Of a stretch of DNA of 64,000 nt, positions 17,150-25,833 are shown one piece after another. The position numbers and the translations under genes are program-made. Every line of letters begins with the position of its first letter. Position 1 is the first letter of the stretch. Source of the DNA: Firmicutes bacterium FC7. Its GTDB lineage: Bacteria; Bacillota; Clostridia; Tissierellales; Tissierellaceae. The notes below the pieces were generated by a model. That model was given only the letters and a program-made list of their open reading frames with translations, did no database searches and was not told where the DNA came from. The stretch lies in assembly GCA_022760735.1 (NCBI GenBank), contig JAKELU010000009.1, forward strand, positions 15,996-79,995, given 5' to 3'.

Positions 17150-18199
17150 TTATGAATAGAATAACAGAACATTTCTTTTATCAATATTAACATCTACAAA
17201 TGTTTTGTTTTTTATTTTATTAAATTGCTCTTTTGTTAAATCCATATAAATAGGAGTACCATTATTTTGTGATAAAACTGCTATTTTATTAAATAAATCA
17301 TCTATGAACCCTATAATATTTAATTTAAATGGATTAACCAAATCTATATATTTTATTTCATCTTCAAAATCAATATGGTGTGATCTTACACCGATGTATT
17401 TAATATCATCTTTTACAAAATCAGAGCAAATGACTTCCATTTTCCAATCAATTGCAAAAACCTTATGATCATTAATTTTTCTAGCTCTAGAAATATTTTT
17501 GCAACCTGTTAAAACTGCAGCATTTACTGTTTCAGGCTTTTTAAATAAACTTTTTTTATCACTTATTACTTCAATTTTACCTTTATTAAATATAGCGATA
17601 TTGTCGCAGACCCTATATACTTCATCCCTATTATGTGATACGAATATTATGGTTCCTTTATAATCCTTTAATGTAGAAGTTAATTCTTGTTCTAACTGCC
17701 ATCTTAAATATGTATCTAATGCGGAAAAAGGTTCATCTAATAATATTAACTCTGGTTCACTTACAAGCAATCTTGCCAATGCAACTCTTTGCTGCTGACC
17801 ACCAGATAATTGATTCGGATATTTTTTTTCTAAGCCTTCTAAAGAAAAAGTTTTGATTTTCTCTTTAACAATTTCCGTTTTATTTATTTTTGTTTTAGGA
17901 ATTCCAATTGCAATATTTTGTTCTAATGTCATGTTAGGAAAGAGGGCATAATTCTGAAATAATAACCCCACTTTTCTTTCCTGAGGTCGTAAATTAATAT
18001 TTTTACTGCTATCAAATAAAGTTCTTCCATTGAGAATTATTAAACCTTCGTCAGGCGTTTCAACACCAGCGATGCATTTTAGTGTCATACTTTTACCGCA
18101 GCCTGAAGCTCCAAGTAGTGCTAGAGTTTCTTGATTTGCATCAAATTCTATATCTAAATTAAAATCCTTAAACTTCTTTTTTATCTTAACGTAAAGAAT
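17150..18199 (-). CDS. modC: molybdate ABC transporter ATPase, probable ATT start
   Basis: A 349-residue ATPase if started at ATT (complement of 18197-18199). The first ATG in frame (ending 18088) lies after Walker A Lys36-Ser37 (GASGCGKS, 30-37), so it cannot start a working ATPase. No ATG, GTG or TTG exists between an in-frame TAG upstream and that point. ATT sits 8 nt after AAAGGAGG, ideal spacing, and gives ModC's usual length. Other motifs: Q-loop FQNYALFP, signature LSGGQQQR, Walker B LILLDEP, and a C-terminal domain of about 100 residues. The stop of modB is 1-4 nt upstream. It energises molybdate uptake with ModB. Confidence 0.88.
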   Translation of the reverse strand: MLYVKIKKKFKDFNLDIEFDANQETLALLGASGCGKSMTLKCIAGVETPDEGLIILNGRTLFDSSKNINLRPQERKVGLLFQNYALFPNMTLEQNIAIGIPKTKINKTEIVKEKIKTFSLEGLEKKYPNQLSGGQQQRVALARLLVSEPELILLDEPFSALDTYLRWQLEQELTSTLKDYKGTIIFVSHNRDEVYRVCDNIAIFNKGKIEVISDKKSLFKKPETVNAAVLTGCKNISRARKINDHKVFAIDWKMEVICSDFVKDDIKYIGVRSHHIDFEDEIKYIDLVNPFKLNIIGFIDDLFNKIAVLSQNNGTPIYMDLTKEQFNKIKNKTFVDVNIDKRNVLLFYS

Positions 18200-18200
18200 T

Positions 18201-18875
18201 TTAAAAACCTCCTTTACCTAACTTTTTGATTTTTCCGCTTTCAAATAAATTTAATAATATCATAGTTACAAAGGAGATAATAACTATAATAAATACCCAT
18301 TTATAGGCTAAAGCTCTATTACCGGCTTGTACAGCGCTATAAACTGCTACAGCCATTGTCTGAGTCTTGCCGGGGATATTTCCAGCGATCATTATAGTAG
18401 CCCCAAATTCTCCTAAAGCTCTTGCAAAGGCAAGTATAGTGCCAGAAATAATGCTGGAGAAAGAGTTTGGGATCATTATCTTCCAAAATATTTCATGCTC
18501 AGTAAGTCCTAGAGTTCTAGCTACATAAATAAGATTTATATCAAGTTGTTCAAAAGCACCTCTTGCAGTTCTATACATTAATGGAAATGAAACTATAATT
18601 GCTGCAATGACAGTTGCTGCACTTGAGAATACAATTGTAATATCAAAGATTGAAAGAAATCTTCCTATAACACTGTTTTTTCCAAGAAGTACTAACAGCA
18701 GAAATCCTACAACTGTCGGTGGAAGTACAAGAGGGAGGGTTAATATCCCGTCAACAATTACCTTATATCTTTTTAGTTTTAAAGTAAAATATGCACTATA
18801 GATTCCTAGTATAAAAGTTATAATTGTAGCCAGAAATGCTGCTTTAATTGATATAAACAATGGTGAAAAGTCCAT
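18201..18875 (-). CDS. modB: molybdate ABC transporter permease
   Basis: A 224-residue inner-membrane permease with five hydrophobic helices. LPLVLPPTVVGFLLL and the EAA-type cytoplasmic loop ARTLGLTEHEIFWKIMIP, then ARALGEFGATIMIAGNIPGKTQTM, are classic ModB sequence. Its last codons contain the ribosome site used by modC. Middle gene of modA-modB-modC. Molybdate from this system would serve the molybdenum hydroxylase encoded at 51739-55272. Confidence 0.95.
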   Translation of the reverse strand: MDFSPLFISIKAAFLATIITFILGIYSAYFTLKLKRYKVIVDGILTLPLVLPPTVVGFLLLVLLGKNSVIGRFLSIFDITIVFSSAATVIAAIIVSFPLMYRTARGAFEQLDINLIYVARTLGLTEHEIFWKIMIPNSFSSIISGTILAFARALGEFGATIMIAGNIPGKTQTMAVAVYSAVQAGNRALAYKWVFIIVIISFVTMILLNLFESGKIKKLGKGGF

Positions 18876-18904
18876 AGCATTAGCTCCTTACTTTAAATAT
18901 TAAT

Positions 18905-19690
18905 TTACTTCATTGAAAAACCATATTTATTAAATATATTTATTGCTTCATCTGTTGATAAGTAATTTAAAAATTCTTGTGATCTTTCTACATTATGGCT
19001 AGATTTTATAATAGCCACTGGATATGTAACTTCCTTGTGACTTCCTTCTGGTGCTTCTGAGACTATTTTTACCTTGTCCGTACTGAAAGCGTCAGTAGCA
19101 TATACTACCCCACAATCTACTTCACCTGTTTCAATCCAAGTTAGAACAGTTCTAACATCACTTCCATATACAGCTTTTTCCTTAACCCTATCCAATATAC
19201 CAAGAGATGTAAATATCTCTTCACTATATTGGCCAACAGGTACTCCATTAGGTTCACCTAATGCTATTTTTCTAACTTCATCCTTAGTCAAATCTTCAAA
19301 GGATGTTATAGATAAATTGCTATCCTTGGGAGTAATTAAAACAATTTTATTAACTAGAAGAATTTTTTTAGAATCATTTATGATTAATCCCTTTTCTTCT
19401 AAGGCAGTCATTTGTTTTTGTGCGGCAGAAATAAATATGTCAGCAGGAGCTCCTTCCTCAATTTGTGCCTGTAATGCTCCTGAGCTTCCAAAAGTAAAAG
19501 TAAGTTTTATAGTCGAATCTACAGCTTTATAGTTTTCTGCAATTTCTTGTAGTACATCTGTCATGCTTGCAGCAGCTGATATTAATAATTCTGTTTCTTT
19601 AGTTATATTTTTTTGACTTTGACACCCAGTAAATGTTACAAGTAATATCAATATTGTAATAGCTAATGTAATAATTTTCTTAGTGTTCAA
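18905..19690 (-). CDS. modA: molybdate-binding lipoprotein
   Basis: A 261-residue periplasmic-type binding protein anchored as a lipoprotein: hydrophobic leader ending in the lipobox FTGC (Cys about 22). The oxyanion-binding segments SAAASMTDVLQEIA and FTFGSSGALQAQIEEGAPADIFISA are typical ModA. Initiation is TTG (complement of 19688-19690), 8 nt after AGGAGGAG. First gene of the mod operon, behind the promoter at 19724-19751. Confidence 0.95.
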   Translation of the reverse strand: MNTKKIITLAITILILLVTFTGCQSQKNITKETELLISAAASMTDVLQEIAENYKAVDSTIKLTFTFGSSGALQAQIEEGAPADIFISAAQKQMTALEEKGLIINDSKKILLVNKIVLITPKDSNLSITSFEDLTKDEVRKIALGEPNGVPVGQYSEEIFTSLGILDRVKEKAVYGSDVRTVLTWIETGEVDCGVVYATDAFSTDKVKIVSEAPEGSHKEVTYPVAIIKSSHNVERSQEFLNYLSTDEAINIFNKYGFSMK

Positions 19691-19723
19691 AGAAATGCTC
19701 CTCCTGTCACTGTAATAATGTTA

Positions 19724-19751
19724 ATTATATCACAATTTGCTCGTTTATCAA
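19724..19751 (-). promoter_or_regulatory. candidate modABC promoter
   Basis: Minus strand TTGATA (19746-19751), 16 nt, TATAAT (19724-19729), about 30 nt before the modA start. No ModE-like operator was recognised. Confidence 0.6.
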
Positions 19752-19915
19752 TTTAACACTCCAGATAAATTAATGACTATATGTAGCTAATATTTATATT
19801 TAATAAGTCATATAGTATGTTATAATGAGGTGGTGGTAAGTTTTGCAGTAATTTAAGATTAGCATACGTTAGTTTTAAAGTAAGACTTTTCTAATACATA
19901 TTTTGGAGGTATTAT

Positions 19916-20740
19916 ATGATATTTATTGAATTATTAAAGGCAGTGATTTTAGGAATAGTAGAAGGAATTACGGAATGGTTGCCAATAAGTAGTACTGGCC
20001 ATATGATTTTAGTTGAGGAGTTTATTAAAATAAATGCTTCTGCTGAATTTATGGAAATGTTTCGTGTAGTGATACAGTTGGGAGCTATATTAGCAGTTGT
20101 ATTATTGTATTTTAACAAGCTTAATCCCTTTTCTCCTAGTAAATCCATTAAGGAAAAAAGAGATACAATAAAAATTTGGTTTAAGGTAATTGTAGGAGTT
20201 ATACCAGCAGGAGTTCTTGGAGTTTTATTTGATGATTGGTTTGATGAACACTTCTATAACTATTTTGTAGTTGCTATTACATTGATTGTATATGGAATAC
20301 TATTTATTATTATTGAAAATAAGAATAAGAACAAAAGGCCTAGGATTAATAATTTTGAAAATCTTTCATTCACTACTGCATTTGGAATAGGTTTATTTCA
20401 GGTATTATCTTTGATACCTGGTACATCAAGATCAGGTTCTACAATTCTTGGAGCTATAATATTAGGAACATCTAGAGGAGTAGCAGCTGAATATTCATTC
20501 TTTATGTCCATTCCAATCATGTTTGGAGCAAGTCTCTTAAAGTTAGTGAAATTTGGACTAGATTTTACTGGAATTGAAGTAGCTATTCTTGCAACTGGTA
20601 TGATTGTGGCATTCTTAGTATCAATAATTGCTATTAGATTCTTAATGAGATATATAAGAAACAATGATTTTAAGGCATTCGGATGGTATAGAATTATTTT
20701 AGGGGCTTTAGTTCTAGGATATTTTATGATAATGGGCTAA
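19916..20740 (+). CDS. uppP: undecaprenyl-diphosphatase
   Basis: A 274-residue integral membrane enzyme that dephosphorylates undecaprenyl diphosphate to recycle the lipid carrier for peptidoglycan synthesis; it also gives bacitracin tolerance. Both active-site segments are intact: [14 protein letters not shown] (15-28, with Glu and His) and PGTSRSGST (about 169-177, with the essential Arg). ATG follows TTTTGGAGGT. A TATAAT at 19821-19826 may be its -10 box, but no good -35 was seen. Divergent from modABC. Confidence 0.95.
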   Translation: MIFIELLKAVILGIVEGITEWLPISSTGHMILVEEFIKINASAEFMEMFRVVIQLGAILAVVLLYFNKLNPFSPSKSIKEKRDTIKIWFKVIVGVIPAGVLGVLFDDWFDEHFYNYFVVAITLIVYGILFIIIENKNKNKRPRINNFENLSFTTAFGIGLFQVLSLIPGTSRSGSTILGAIILGTSRGVAAEYSFFMSIPIMFGASLLKLVKFGLDFTGIEVAILATGMIVAFLVSIIAIRFLMRYIRNNDFKAFGWYRIILGALVLGYFMIMG

Positions 20741-20930
20741 GTCAAATTATTTTAAGCATAGTAAATAATTTCTTTTTAAAACGTTAATTTATCTGGGGGA
20801 GCATAAGGCTCCCTTTTTATTTAATTGAATGTTGTATAGAGTAGGAGAACATAACCTTGATAAAATTTAGGAATAGTAGTATTATTCAAAGTAGCTCTGT
20901 TAATGAATTATAATTAAGGAGGGTTTTAGT

Positions 20931-21239
20931 TTGAAAAAGATATTGAGTTTGCTTTTAATTGTATTTTTAAGTTTATCATTAATAGCTTGTGGTAAAAAAG
21001 CGAAAGCAGAATTTAAAGGAACGATTATAGAAATAAATGATACTTCTGCTATTGTTCAAGTAGATGAAGGAGAAGAAATTACAAGTTCAGGTGAGTTAGT
21101 ATCAGTTTCTCTTTCAGTAAATAAAGATGTTGAATTTAAAGTCGGAGATAGAGTAAGAGTCGGATATGATGGAGAAGTGCAGGAAAAACATCCATTAGGA
21201 ATTAAAACCATATATGTAGAGTTACTTGAAAATCAATAA
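20931..21239 (+). CDS. small lipoprotein with DUF3221-like domain
   Basis: A 102-residue protein from a TTG start behind AAGGAGGGTTTTAG. The signal peptide ends in a lipobox (SLIAC, Cys20). The mature part, FKGTIIEINDTSAIVQV... and KVGDRVRVGYDGEVQEKHP, is an OB-like beta domain as in DUF3221/YobA proteins. Function unknown. A terminator follows at once, so it is monocistronic. Confidence 0.75.
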   Translation: MKKILSLLLIVFLSLSLIACGKKAKAEFKGTIIEINDTSAIVQVDEGEEITSSGELVSVSLSVNKDVEFKVGDRVRVGYDGEVQEKHPLGIKTIYVELLENQ

Positions 21240-21248
21240 CATTACAAG

Positions 21249-21278
21249 AAGCAACCAGTTAGTATTTGGTTGCTTTTT
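21249..21278 (+). terminator. terminator of the DUF3221-like gene
   Basis: The stem AAGCAACCA (21249-21257) / TGGTTGCTT (21267-21275) is followed by TTT. Similar GCAACCA stems follow the def gene at 23444. Confidence 0.85.
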
Positions 21279-21625
21279 AAATTAATTTGGCTCAAATAAA
21301 AAATATAGAAAAAAATGGTATTAGGATTTTGGATGTGATAAAATTATAGTAATATTATGGAAAATACTTTTATACACATGAGTAATATTATGTTTTTCTA
21401 TGCGGTACATTTATTAGCTATTAGCACTTGAAGCCTTGTCTTTAAATCTAGTAGCTGGCTTGTAGTTAATATATTTTACTATTTATGCATTTTTATAGGG
21501 TAAACATATGGAAACGTATTATTTGAGTAGTGAATAAGACATAAATATGGTAGTTCTAATATTTGATTTTGGACATGTTAATGAGGTTTTTACCCTAGAG
21601 TAGTAATGTGATAAGGGAGATATTT
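21279..21625 (+). other. 347-base intergenic stretch without a recognised gene
   Basis: AT-rich DNA with stop codons in all frames. It includes ATGGAAACGTATTATT (21509-21524), a weak cre-like match with two core mismatches. I see no RNA fold or promoter that I would defend. Confidence 0.5.
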
Positions 21626-22054
21626 ATGAGAAGATTAATCTTATTGTTTAGTATGATGTTAGTGGCATGTGTTTTAGTGGCTTGTAATAAACCTGCCATA
21701 AGTAAAGAATTAACTATAGAAATTGGAGAGTCAACAAAGTTTACAGAAGAAGAAATATTAGAGGCTATAGATTTAGTGAGAAAAGATTTTAATTTTCCAG
21801 CAGCCACCTTAACAAAAATATGGTATGATGAGGAAATTTCCAACTCTCTTATTACTGTATATTTAAAGAATGGTAGAGGGGCGGTTAATGGGGTTAAATC
21901 AGAAAATGTTCTTATTCTATTATCTGAATTTTATGTTGATAGATCAGGTGAAAATCCTGTTTTAAATTCAGATTCAATATATACAGATTTCCAGTGGATA
22001 TTAATAAGAGATATCAATTCAAGTAATTGGATAATTGATGACTGGGGTTATTAG
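21626..22054 (+). CDS. small lipoprotein of unknown function
   Basis: I start at ATG 21626 (142 residues), preceded by AGGGAG, rather than at the upstream GTG 21608. The signal peptide ends in lipobox VLVAC. The mature domain has IGESTKFTEEEILEAIDLVRKDF and ends YTDFQWILIRDINSSNWIIDDWGY. This pattern, W-x-hydrophobic-DDWGY at the end, recalls DUF4829-like clostridial lipoproteins, though I am not certain. The GyrI-like gene starts 27 nt downstream. Confidence 0.7.
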   Translation: MRRLILLFSMMLVACVLVACNKPAISKELTIEIGESTKFTEEEILEAIDLVRKDFNFPAATLTKIWYDEEISNSLITVYLKNGRGAVNGVKSENVLILLSEFYVDRSGENPVLNSDSIYTDFQWILIRDINSSNWIIDDWGY

Positions 22055-22081
22055 AAAATTTTTAAATTAAGGAGGTAAAAA

Positions 22082-22603
22082 ATGTACGAAATAGTAAGAA
22101 CCTATAAGCAAACAATTCCTGCAATGCGTTTTATTGGAATTAAATATGGTGATGAAGATAGAATTGATGGAGGATTTGGATCCAAGTGGGCAGAATGGTT
22201 TGAAACTGAACGGTTTAATAAACTTGAATCATTACTAACAGATGATTTTAGAAGTATATATGAGGATTACAATTCATATATCGGCTTAATGCGTTATAAA
22301 GAAGGAGAGAAGTTTGAATATTGGATAGGAATGTTTCTTCCTGAAGGAACGATAGCACCAGAGGGATATGAGTACGTTGATTTTTCAGCATCAAGTTTAG
22401 GTGTTTGTTGGTTATATGGTTCAGAGACAGAACTTTATTGTAAAGAAGATGAATGTGCTAAAAAGCTCTCAGAAGAAGGATATGAAATAGTAAATGATAA
22501 GGTAGGCGCTTTGTGGTTCTTTGAACGATATGTATGTGATCGTTTTACCAATCCTGATGAAAGAGGAAATGTCATTCTTGATATATGTTTTTTTGTAAAA
22601 TAG
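22082..22603 (+). CDS. GyrI-like/AraC effector-binding domain protein
   Basis: A 173-residue soluble protein. The start (YEIVRTYKQTIPAMRFIGIKYGD) and the later segment EYVDFSASSLGVCWLYG follow the GyrI-like small-molecule-binding fold seen in SOUL/BmrR/Rob effector domains. No DNA-binding part is attached, so it may bind a ligand on its own or work with another regulator. AAGGAGG precedes the ATG closely. It might be in one unit with the lipoprotein upstream. Confidence 0.75.
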   Translation: MYEIVRTYKQTIPAMRFIGIKYGDEDRIDGGFGSKWAEWFETERFNKLESLLTDDFRSIYEDYNSYIGLMRYKEGEKFEYWIGMFLPEGTIAPEGYEYVDFSASSLGVCWLYGSETELYCKEDECAKKLSEEGYEIVNDKVGALWFFERYVCDRFTNPDERGNVILDICFFVK

Positions 22604-22671
22604 TTTTGTTTTCATGAACTTTTTTCTATGGACTAATCTATAAAATATAAGGTAAAGGTCGTGTTTATTAT

Positions 22672-22732
22672 GTAATGTTGACTTGACGCAGAAAGAACAT
22701 TGTAATATATTTGAATGTAAAGTTAACATTAC
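22672..22732 (+). promoter_or_regulatory. promoter with flanking inverted arms, XRE-def operon
   Basis: TTGACG (22683-22688), 17 nt, TATATT (22706-22711). It is bracketed by GTAATGTTGAC (22672-22682) and GTTAACATTAC (22722-22732), which are inverted copies matching at 10 of 11 positions. The position suits an autorepressor site for the XRE gene starting at 22746. Confidence 0.6.
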
Positions 22733-22745
22733 AGGAGTGAGAATT

Positions 22746-22982
22746 GTGAAAAATAGAATAAGGGAGTTACGTGCACTTTATAAATTAACCCAAGAGCAAT
22801 TAGCGGACCTTATTGGTGTTTCAAGGCAAACTATTTACTCTATTGAAACTGAGAAATATGAACCGTCTATTTGGTTGGCTTATGATATTTCAAAAGTATT
22901 TAATTGTTCCATAGAAGATGTTTTCATATTTGAAGAAAGTAAGAAAAGATCAAGGTCACAGCAAAGTAGAGGTGCAGTTTAA
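22746..22982 (+). CDS. small XRE-type HTH regulator
   Basis: A 78-residue protein from GTG 22746 with AGGAGTG upstream; the open frame runs further up to 22683 but without a ribosome site and through the promoter. Nearly all of it is one helix-turn-helix: RELRALYKLTQEQLADLIGVSRQTIYSIETEKYEPS, with an Arg/Ser-rich tail. This is the compact clostridial type often controlling its own operon. Its stop codon abuts the def start. Confidence 0.85.
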   Translation: MKNRIRELRALYKLTQEQLADLIGVSRQTIYSIETEKYEPSIWLAYDISKVFNCSIEDVFIFEESKKRSRSQQSRGAV

Positions 22983-23435
22983 ATGGCATTAAGACAAATT
23001 AGATTGTTTGATGATGAAATATTGAGAAAAAAGTGCAAGGTCGTTGAGGAAGTAAATGATAAGATAAAATTAATACTTAATGATATGGCAGAAACTATGT
23101 ATAATACAGAAAATGGAGGAGGATTAGCTGCACCACAGGTAGGGTTATTGCTGCGATTAGTAGTTGTAGACATGGGAGAAGGGCTCATAAAACTAGTTAA
23201 CCCAAGGATAATTGACAAAGAAGGAACCCAAGAAGTGATAGAGGGGTGTTTAAGCATACCAAATACATGGGGTAAGTTAATAAGACCTGGAAAAGTAACT
23301 GTAAAAGCATTGGATGAAAATGGTGAAGAATTTATCTTGACAGCTACAGGTGAATTAGCAAAGTGTCTATGTCATGAAATAGATCATTTAGATGGGATAC
23401 TTTTTACTGATTTAGTTACTGAATATATAAAATAA
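22983..23435 (+). CDS. def: peptide deformylase
   Basis: A 150-residue iron/zinc enzyme removing the formyl group from nascent proteins. All three motifs are present: GGGLAAPQVG (45-54), EGCLSIP (87-93, metal Cys89) and HEIDH (131-135). It is not beside fmt or priA, as housekeeping def usually is, but directly follows an XRE regulator with no gap, so it may be a second, regulated deformylase. RBS AGAGGTG lies within the end of the XRE gene. Confidence 0.95.
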   Translation: MALRQIRLFDDEILRKKCKVVEEVNDKIKLILNDMAETMYNTENGGGLAAPQVGLLLRLVVVDMGEGLIKLVNPRIIDKEGTQEVIEGCLSIPNTWGKLIRPGKVTVKALDENGEEFILTATGELAKCLCHEIDHLDGILFTDLVTEYIK

Positions 23436-23443
23436 TTTAGATA

Positions 23444-23480
23444 AGGCAACCAGGGGAGTACTTTGGTTGCTTAATTTTTA
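23444..23480 (+). terminator. terminator after def
   Basis: The stem AGGCAACCA / TGGTTGCTT (23444-23452 with 23464-23472, one G-T pair) is followed by AATTTTTA. Confidence 0.75.
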
Positions 23481-23658
23481 AAATTTAATCAAATTATATA
23501 ATTAATTTGCATAATTCGAATGCTATAATAGGGCATGTAAATTTAAGATTAAGAAAATGCAGGGAAAATATAGATAACCATAAATTATCAGATGCTTATT
23601 ATAAAGATGAGACACAAAAAAGTGGATGAGTAGGACTTGTAGTTGGAAAGGTGATTAT

Positions 23659-24528
23659 ATGCATGAGGTAGAAGCTAAAGGTATTTTGTCTGCCAAAAAT
23701 GGTATGAATATATATAGGGGATGTACCCATGGGTGCATCTATTGCGATTCTAGAAGTAAATGTTATCAGATGAATCATAGATTTGAGGATGTAGAAGTTA
23801 AGATAAATGCACCAGAGCTATTGGAAAGAGCTCTCAGAAGTAAGCGAAAGAAATGCATGATTGGTACAGGAGCAATGAGTGACCCTTATATTCATCTAGA
23901 AGAAAGGATTGGACTTACAAGAAAGTGCTTGGAAATAATTAATAAATATGGCTTTGGTATAGCACTATTGACTAAGTCTGCAAGAATATTGCGTGATTTA
24001 GATTTATTGAAAGAAATAAATGATAAAGCAAAATGTGTAGTTCAGATGACACTAACTACATATGATGAAGATTTGTGCAAGATTTTAGAACCTAATGTTA
24101 GTACAACAAGGGAGCGTTTTGAAGTATTAAAGACAATGAAAGAAAATGGAATTCCAACTGTTGTCTGGCTTGGACCTATTTTGCCATTTATTAATGATAC
24201 AGAGGAAAACTTGCGTGGAATCCTAGACTATTGTATAGAAGCTAAAGTCTATGGGATAATTTGCTTCGGAATGGGATTAACATTAAGAGAAGGAAACCGA
24301 GAGTATTATTATCAAAAGTTAGATGAACATTTTCCAGGAGTAAAAGAGAAATATATTAAGAAGTATGGTAATTCATACGGAATTGGATGTGATAACAGTC
24401 ATCAGCTTATGAAGATTTTTAGAGAAACCTGTGAAAAGCATAATATCGTCTATGATAGTAAAAAGGTATTTTCCTATCTTAATGAATTCCCAGAGCAAAA
24501 TAAGTTTGAGCAAATTAGTTTTTTTTGA
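23659..24528 (+). CDS. SPL-family radical SAM protein
   Basis: A 289-residue protein; I start at ATG 23659 after GGAAAGGTGAT and not at ATG 23626. The [4Fe-4S]-SAM motif CTHGCIYC (Cys22, 26, 29) is preceded by NIYRGC, as in the spore-photoproduct-lyase-like/Rv2578c group. These cut SAM to a 5'-deoxyadenosyl radical; the substrate of this group is mostly unknown. A stray extra frame upstream encodes nothing recognisable. Followed within 14 nt by a decayed methyltransferase. Confidence 0.82.
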   Translation: MHEVEAKGILSAKNGMNIYRGCTHGCIYCDSRSKCYQMNHRFEDVEVKINAPELLERALRSKRKKCMIGTGAMSDPYIHLEERIGLTRKCLEIINKYGFGIALLTKSARILRDLDLLKEINDKAKCVVQMTLTTYDEDLCKILEPNVSTTRERFEVLKTMKENGIPTVVWLGPILPFINDTEENLRGILDYCIEAKVYGIICFGMGLTLREGNREYYYQKLDEHFPGVKEKYIKKYGNSYGIGCDNSHQLMKIFRETCEKHNIVYDSKKVFSYLNEFPEQNKFEQISFF

Positions 24529-24541
24529 TTGAAGGTGGTCA

Positions 24542-25009
24542 GTGGATGGAGGATTTAACACTGTAAAGTCAGATTTTAATGAGATTTCAGAACTTAATGA
24601 ACCAAAATGGAATCATAATAACTGTTACTTTTAGCATTTAGTAGATTTAATTCCAAATAATGTAGAAACTTGCCTTGATATTGGTTGTGGTAAAGGTAAA
24701 TTGTCATTAATGGTCTCTAAGAAAATTAAGAAGGTTATCGCTGTTGATCTTGCAGATAAAATGATTGAAAGGGCTAAAAATTATATATTTTTGGGTAGTG
24801 CATTTGTTCCCAACATATTTATGAATTTTATAAAGAATGGTAAATTACATAAAGATGATGCTCAATCCAAAGAAGTATGGGAGAGGCATGGTAAACGGGA
24901 TGTCTATATGACCATGGATGAAATTAGAACGCTAGCAGATAAGCATATTCCAAATGCTAAAATAAAAAGAAAATTATTTTGGCGTTATCTTTTGGTATGG
25001 GAAAAGTGA
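24542..25009 (+). pseudogene. decayed SAM-dependent methyltransferase
   Basis: From GTG 24542 the frame reads 30 plausible residues (ending NHNNCYF), hits TAG at 24632-24634, then continues in the same frame with HLVDLIPNNVETCLDIGCGKGKL (SAM motif I) and VIAVDLADKMIERAKN. It then jumps directly to a C-terminal part (FMNFIKNGKLHKDDAQSKEVWERHG). The middle of a class I methyltransferase, including motifs II and III, about 80 residues, seems deleted. A stop plus an internal deletion make it non-functional. The family end is still readable, so the decay looks recent. Confidence 0.75.
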
Positions 25010-25030
25010 GGATTTTAAAAGGAGATTATG

Positions 25031-25759
25031 ATGAGAGAAGTTAAACTGAATAAGGAGTCAATTTCATTTGACGCTTATGAAACAATGGCTGAATATTATT
25101 TTAAAGATATAGATAGGAAACCTTTTAATGCATATTATGAAAGACCAGCAACTACTTCTTTAATTCAAGATGTAAATGGAAAGAAAGTATTGGATGCAGG
25201 ATGTGCAGCAGGATGGTATACTAACTGGCTATTGGAAAGAGGAGCAAATGTTATAGCTATCGACTTTAGTCCTAAGATGATTGAAATGACTAGAAAAAGA
25301 GTAGGTAATAGGGCAGAGATTCTAAGGGCCGATTTAAATGAACCATTAAGCTTTATTGATGATGAATCTATAGATTTAGTTGTTTCATCTTTGACACTAC
25401 ATTATCTAAAGAGCTGGGATAATTGTATGAGTGAGTTCAACAGAATATTGAAGAAAGATGGACAACTCGTATTTTCAGTGCATCATCCCTTTATGGATTT
25501 TACAATATTTAAAAAGGAAAATTATTTTTTAACCGAGTTATTAGATGATGAATGGAATACGCCAATGGGGAAGGTAAAGGTTCAATTCTATAGAAGGCCT
25601 CTATCTGATATTGTTTCATATGTAATAGATGCAGGATTTCTTATAGAAAAACTACTTGAGCCTATGCCAATTGATCAATTTAGAATAGAGCAGCCTGAAA
25701 TATACGATAGATTAACAAAGACACCTCAGTTCTTATTTATAAGGGCAAAAAAATTGTAG
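25031..25759 (+). CDS. class I SAM-dependent methyltransferase
   Basis: A 242-residue cytosolic enzyme; of two adjacent ATGs I prefer 25031, six bases from GGAG. Motif I is VLDAGCAAGWYTNWL (about residues 49-63), then VIAIDFSPKMIEMTRKR and the SSLTLHYL motif. The family is broad; a small-molecule or tRNA-like substrate cannot be named. It sits 21 nt after the decayed methyltransferase but is not a close copy of it. Confidence 0.85.
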   Translation: MREVKLNKESISFDAYETMAEYYFKDIDRKPFNAYYERPATTSLIQDVNGKKVLDAGCAAGWYTNWLLERGANVIAIDFSPKMIEMTRKRVGNRAEILRADLNEPLSFIDDESIDLVVSSLTLHYLKSWDNCMSEFNRILKKDGQLVFSVHHPFMDFTIFKKENYFLTELLDDEWNTPMGKVKVQFYRRPLSDIVSYVIDAGFLIEKLLEPMPIDQFRIEQPEIYDRLTKTPQFLFIRAKKL

Positions 25760-25833
25760 CTTAATTATATTTAGGAGAAATAGAAAAAATTACTATTATT
25801 TGATGGATTTGGGTTAAAGTGAGGAGAGATTAG

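Noticed and set aside
17150-18088. modC from the first ATG
   Set aside because: This start would delete the Walker A lysine and the first strands; the ATT with a well-spaced ribosome site gives the full protein.
21509-21524. cre-like ATGGAAACGTATTATT
   Set aside because: Two mismatches in the conserved CA end and no gene of carbon use next to it.
24701-25009. A separate 102-residue gene
   Set aside because: It is the downstream part of a broken methyltransferase, without its own ribosome site and starting inside SAM motif I.
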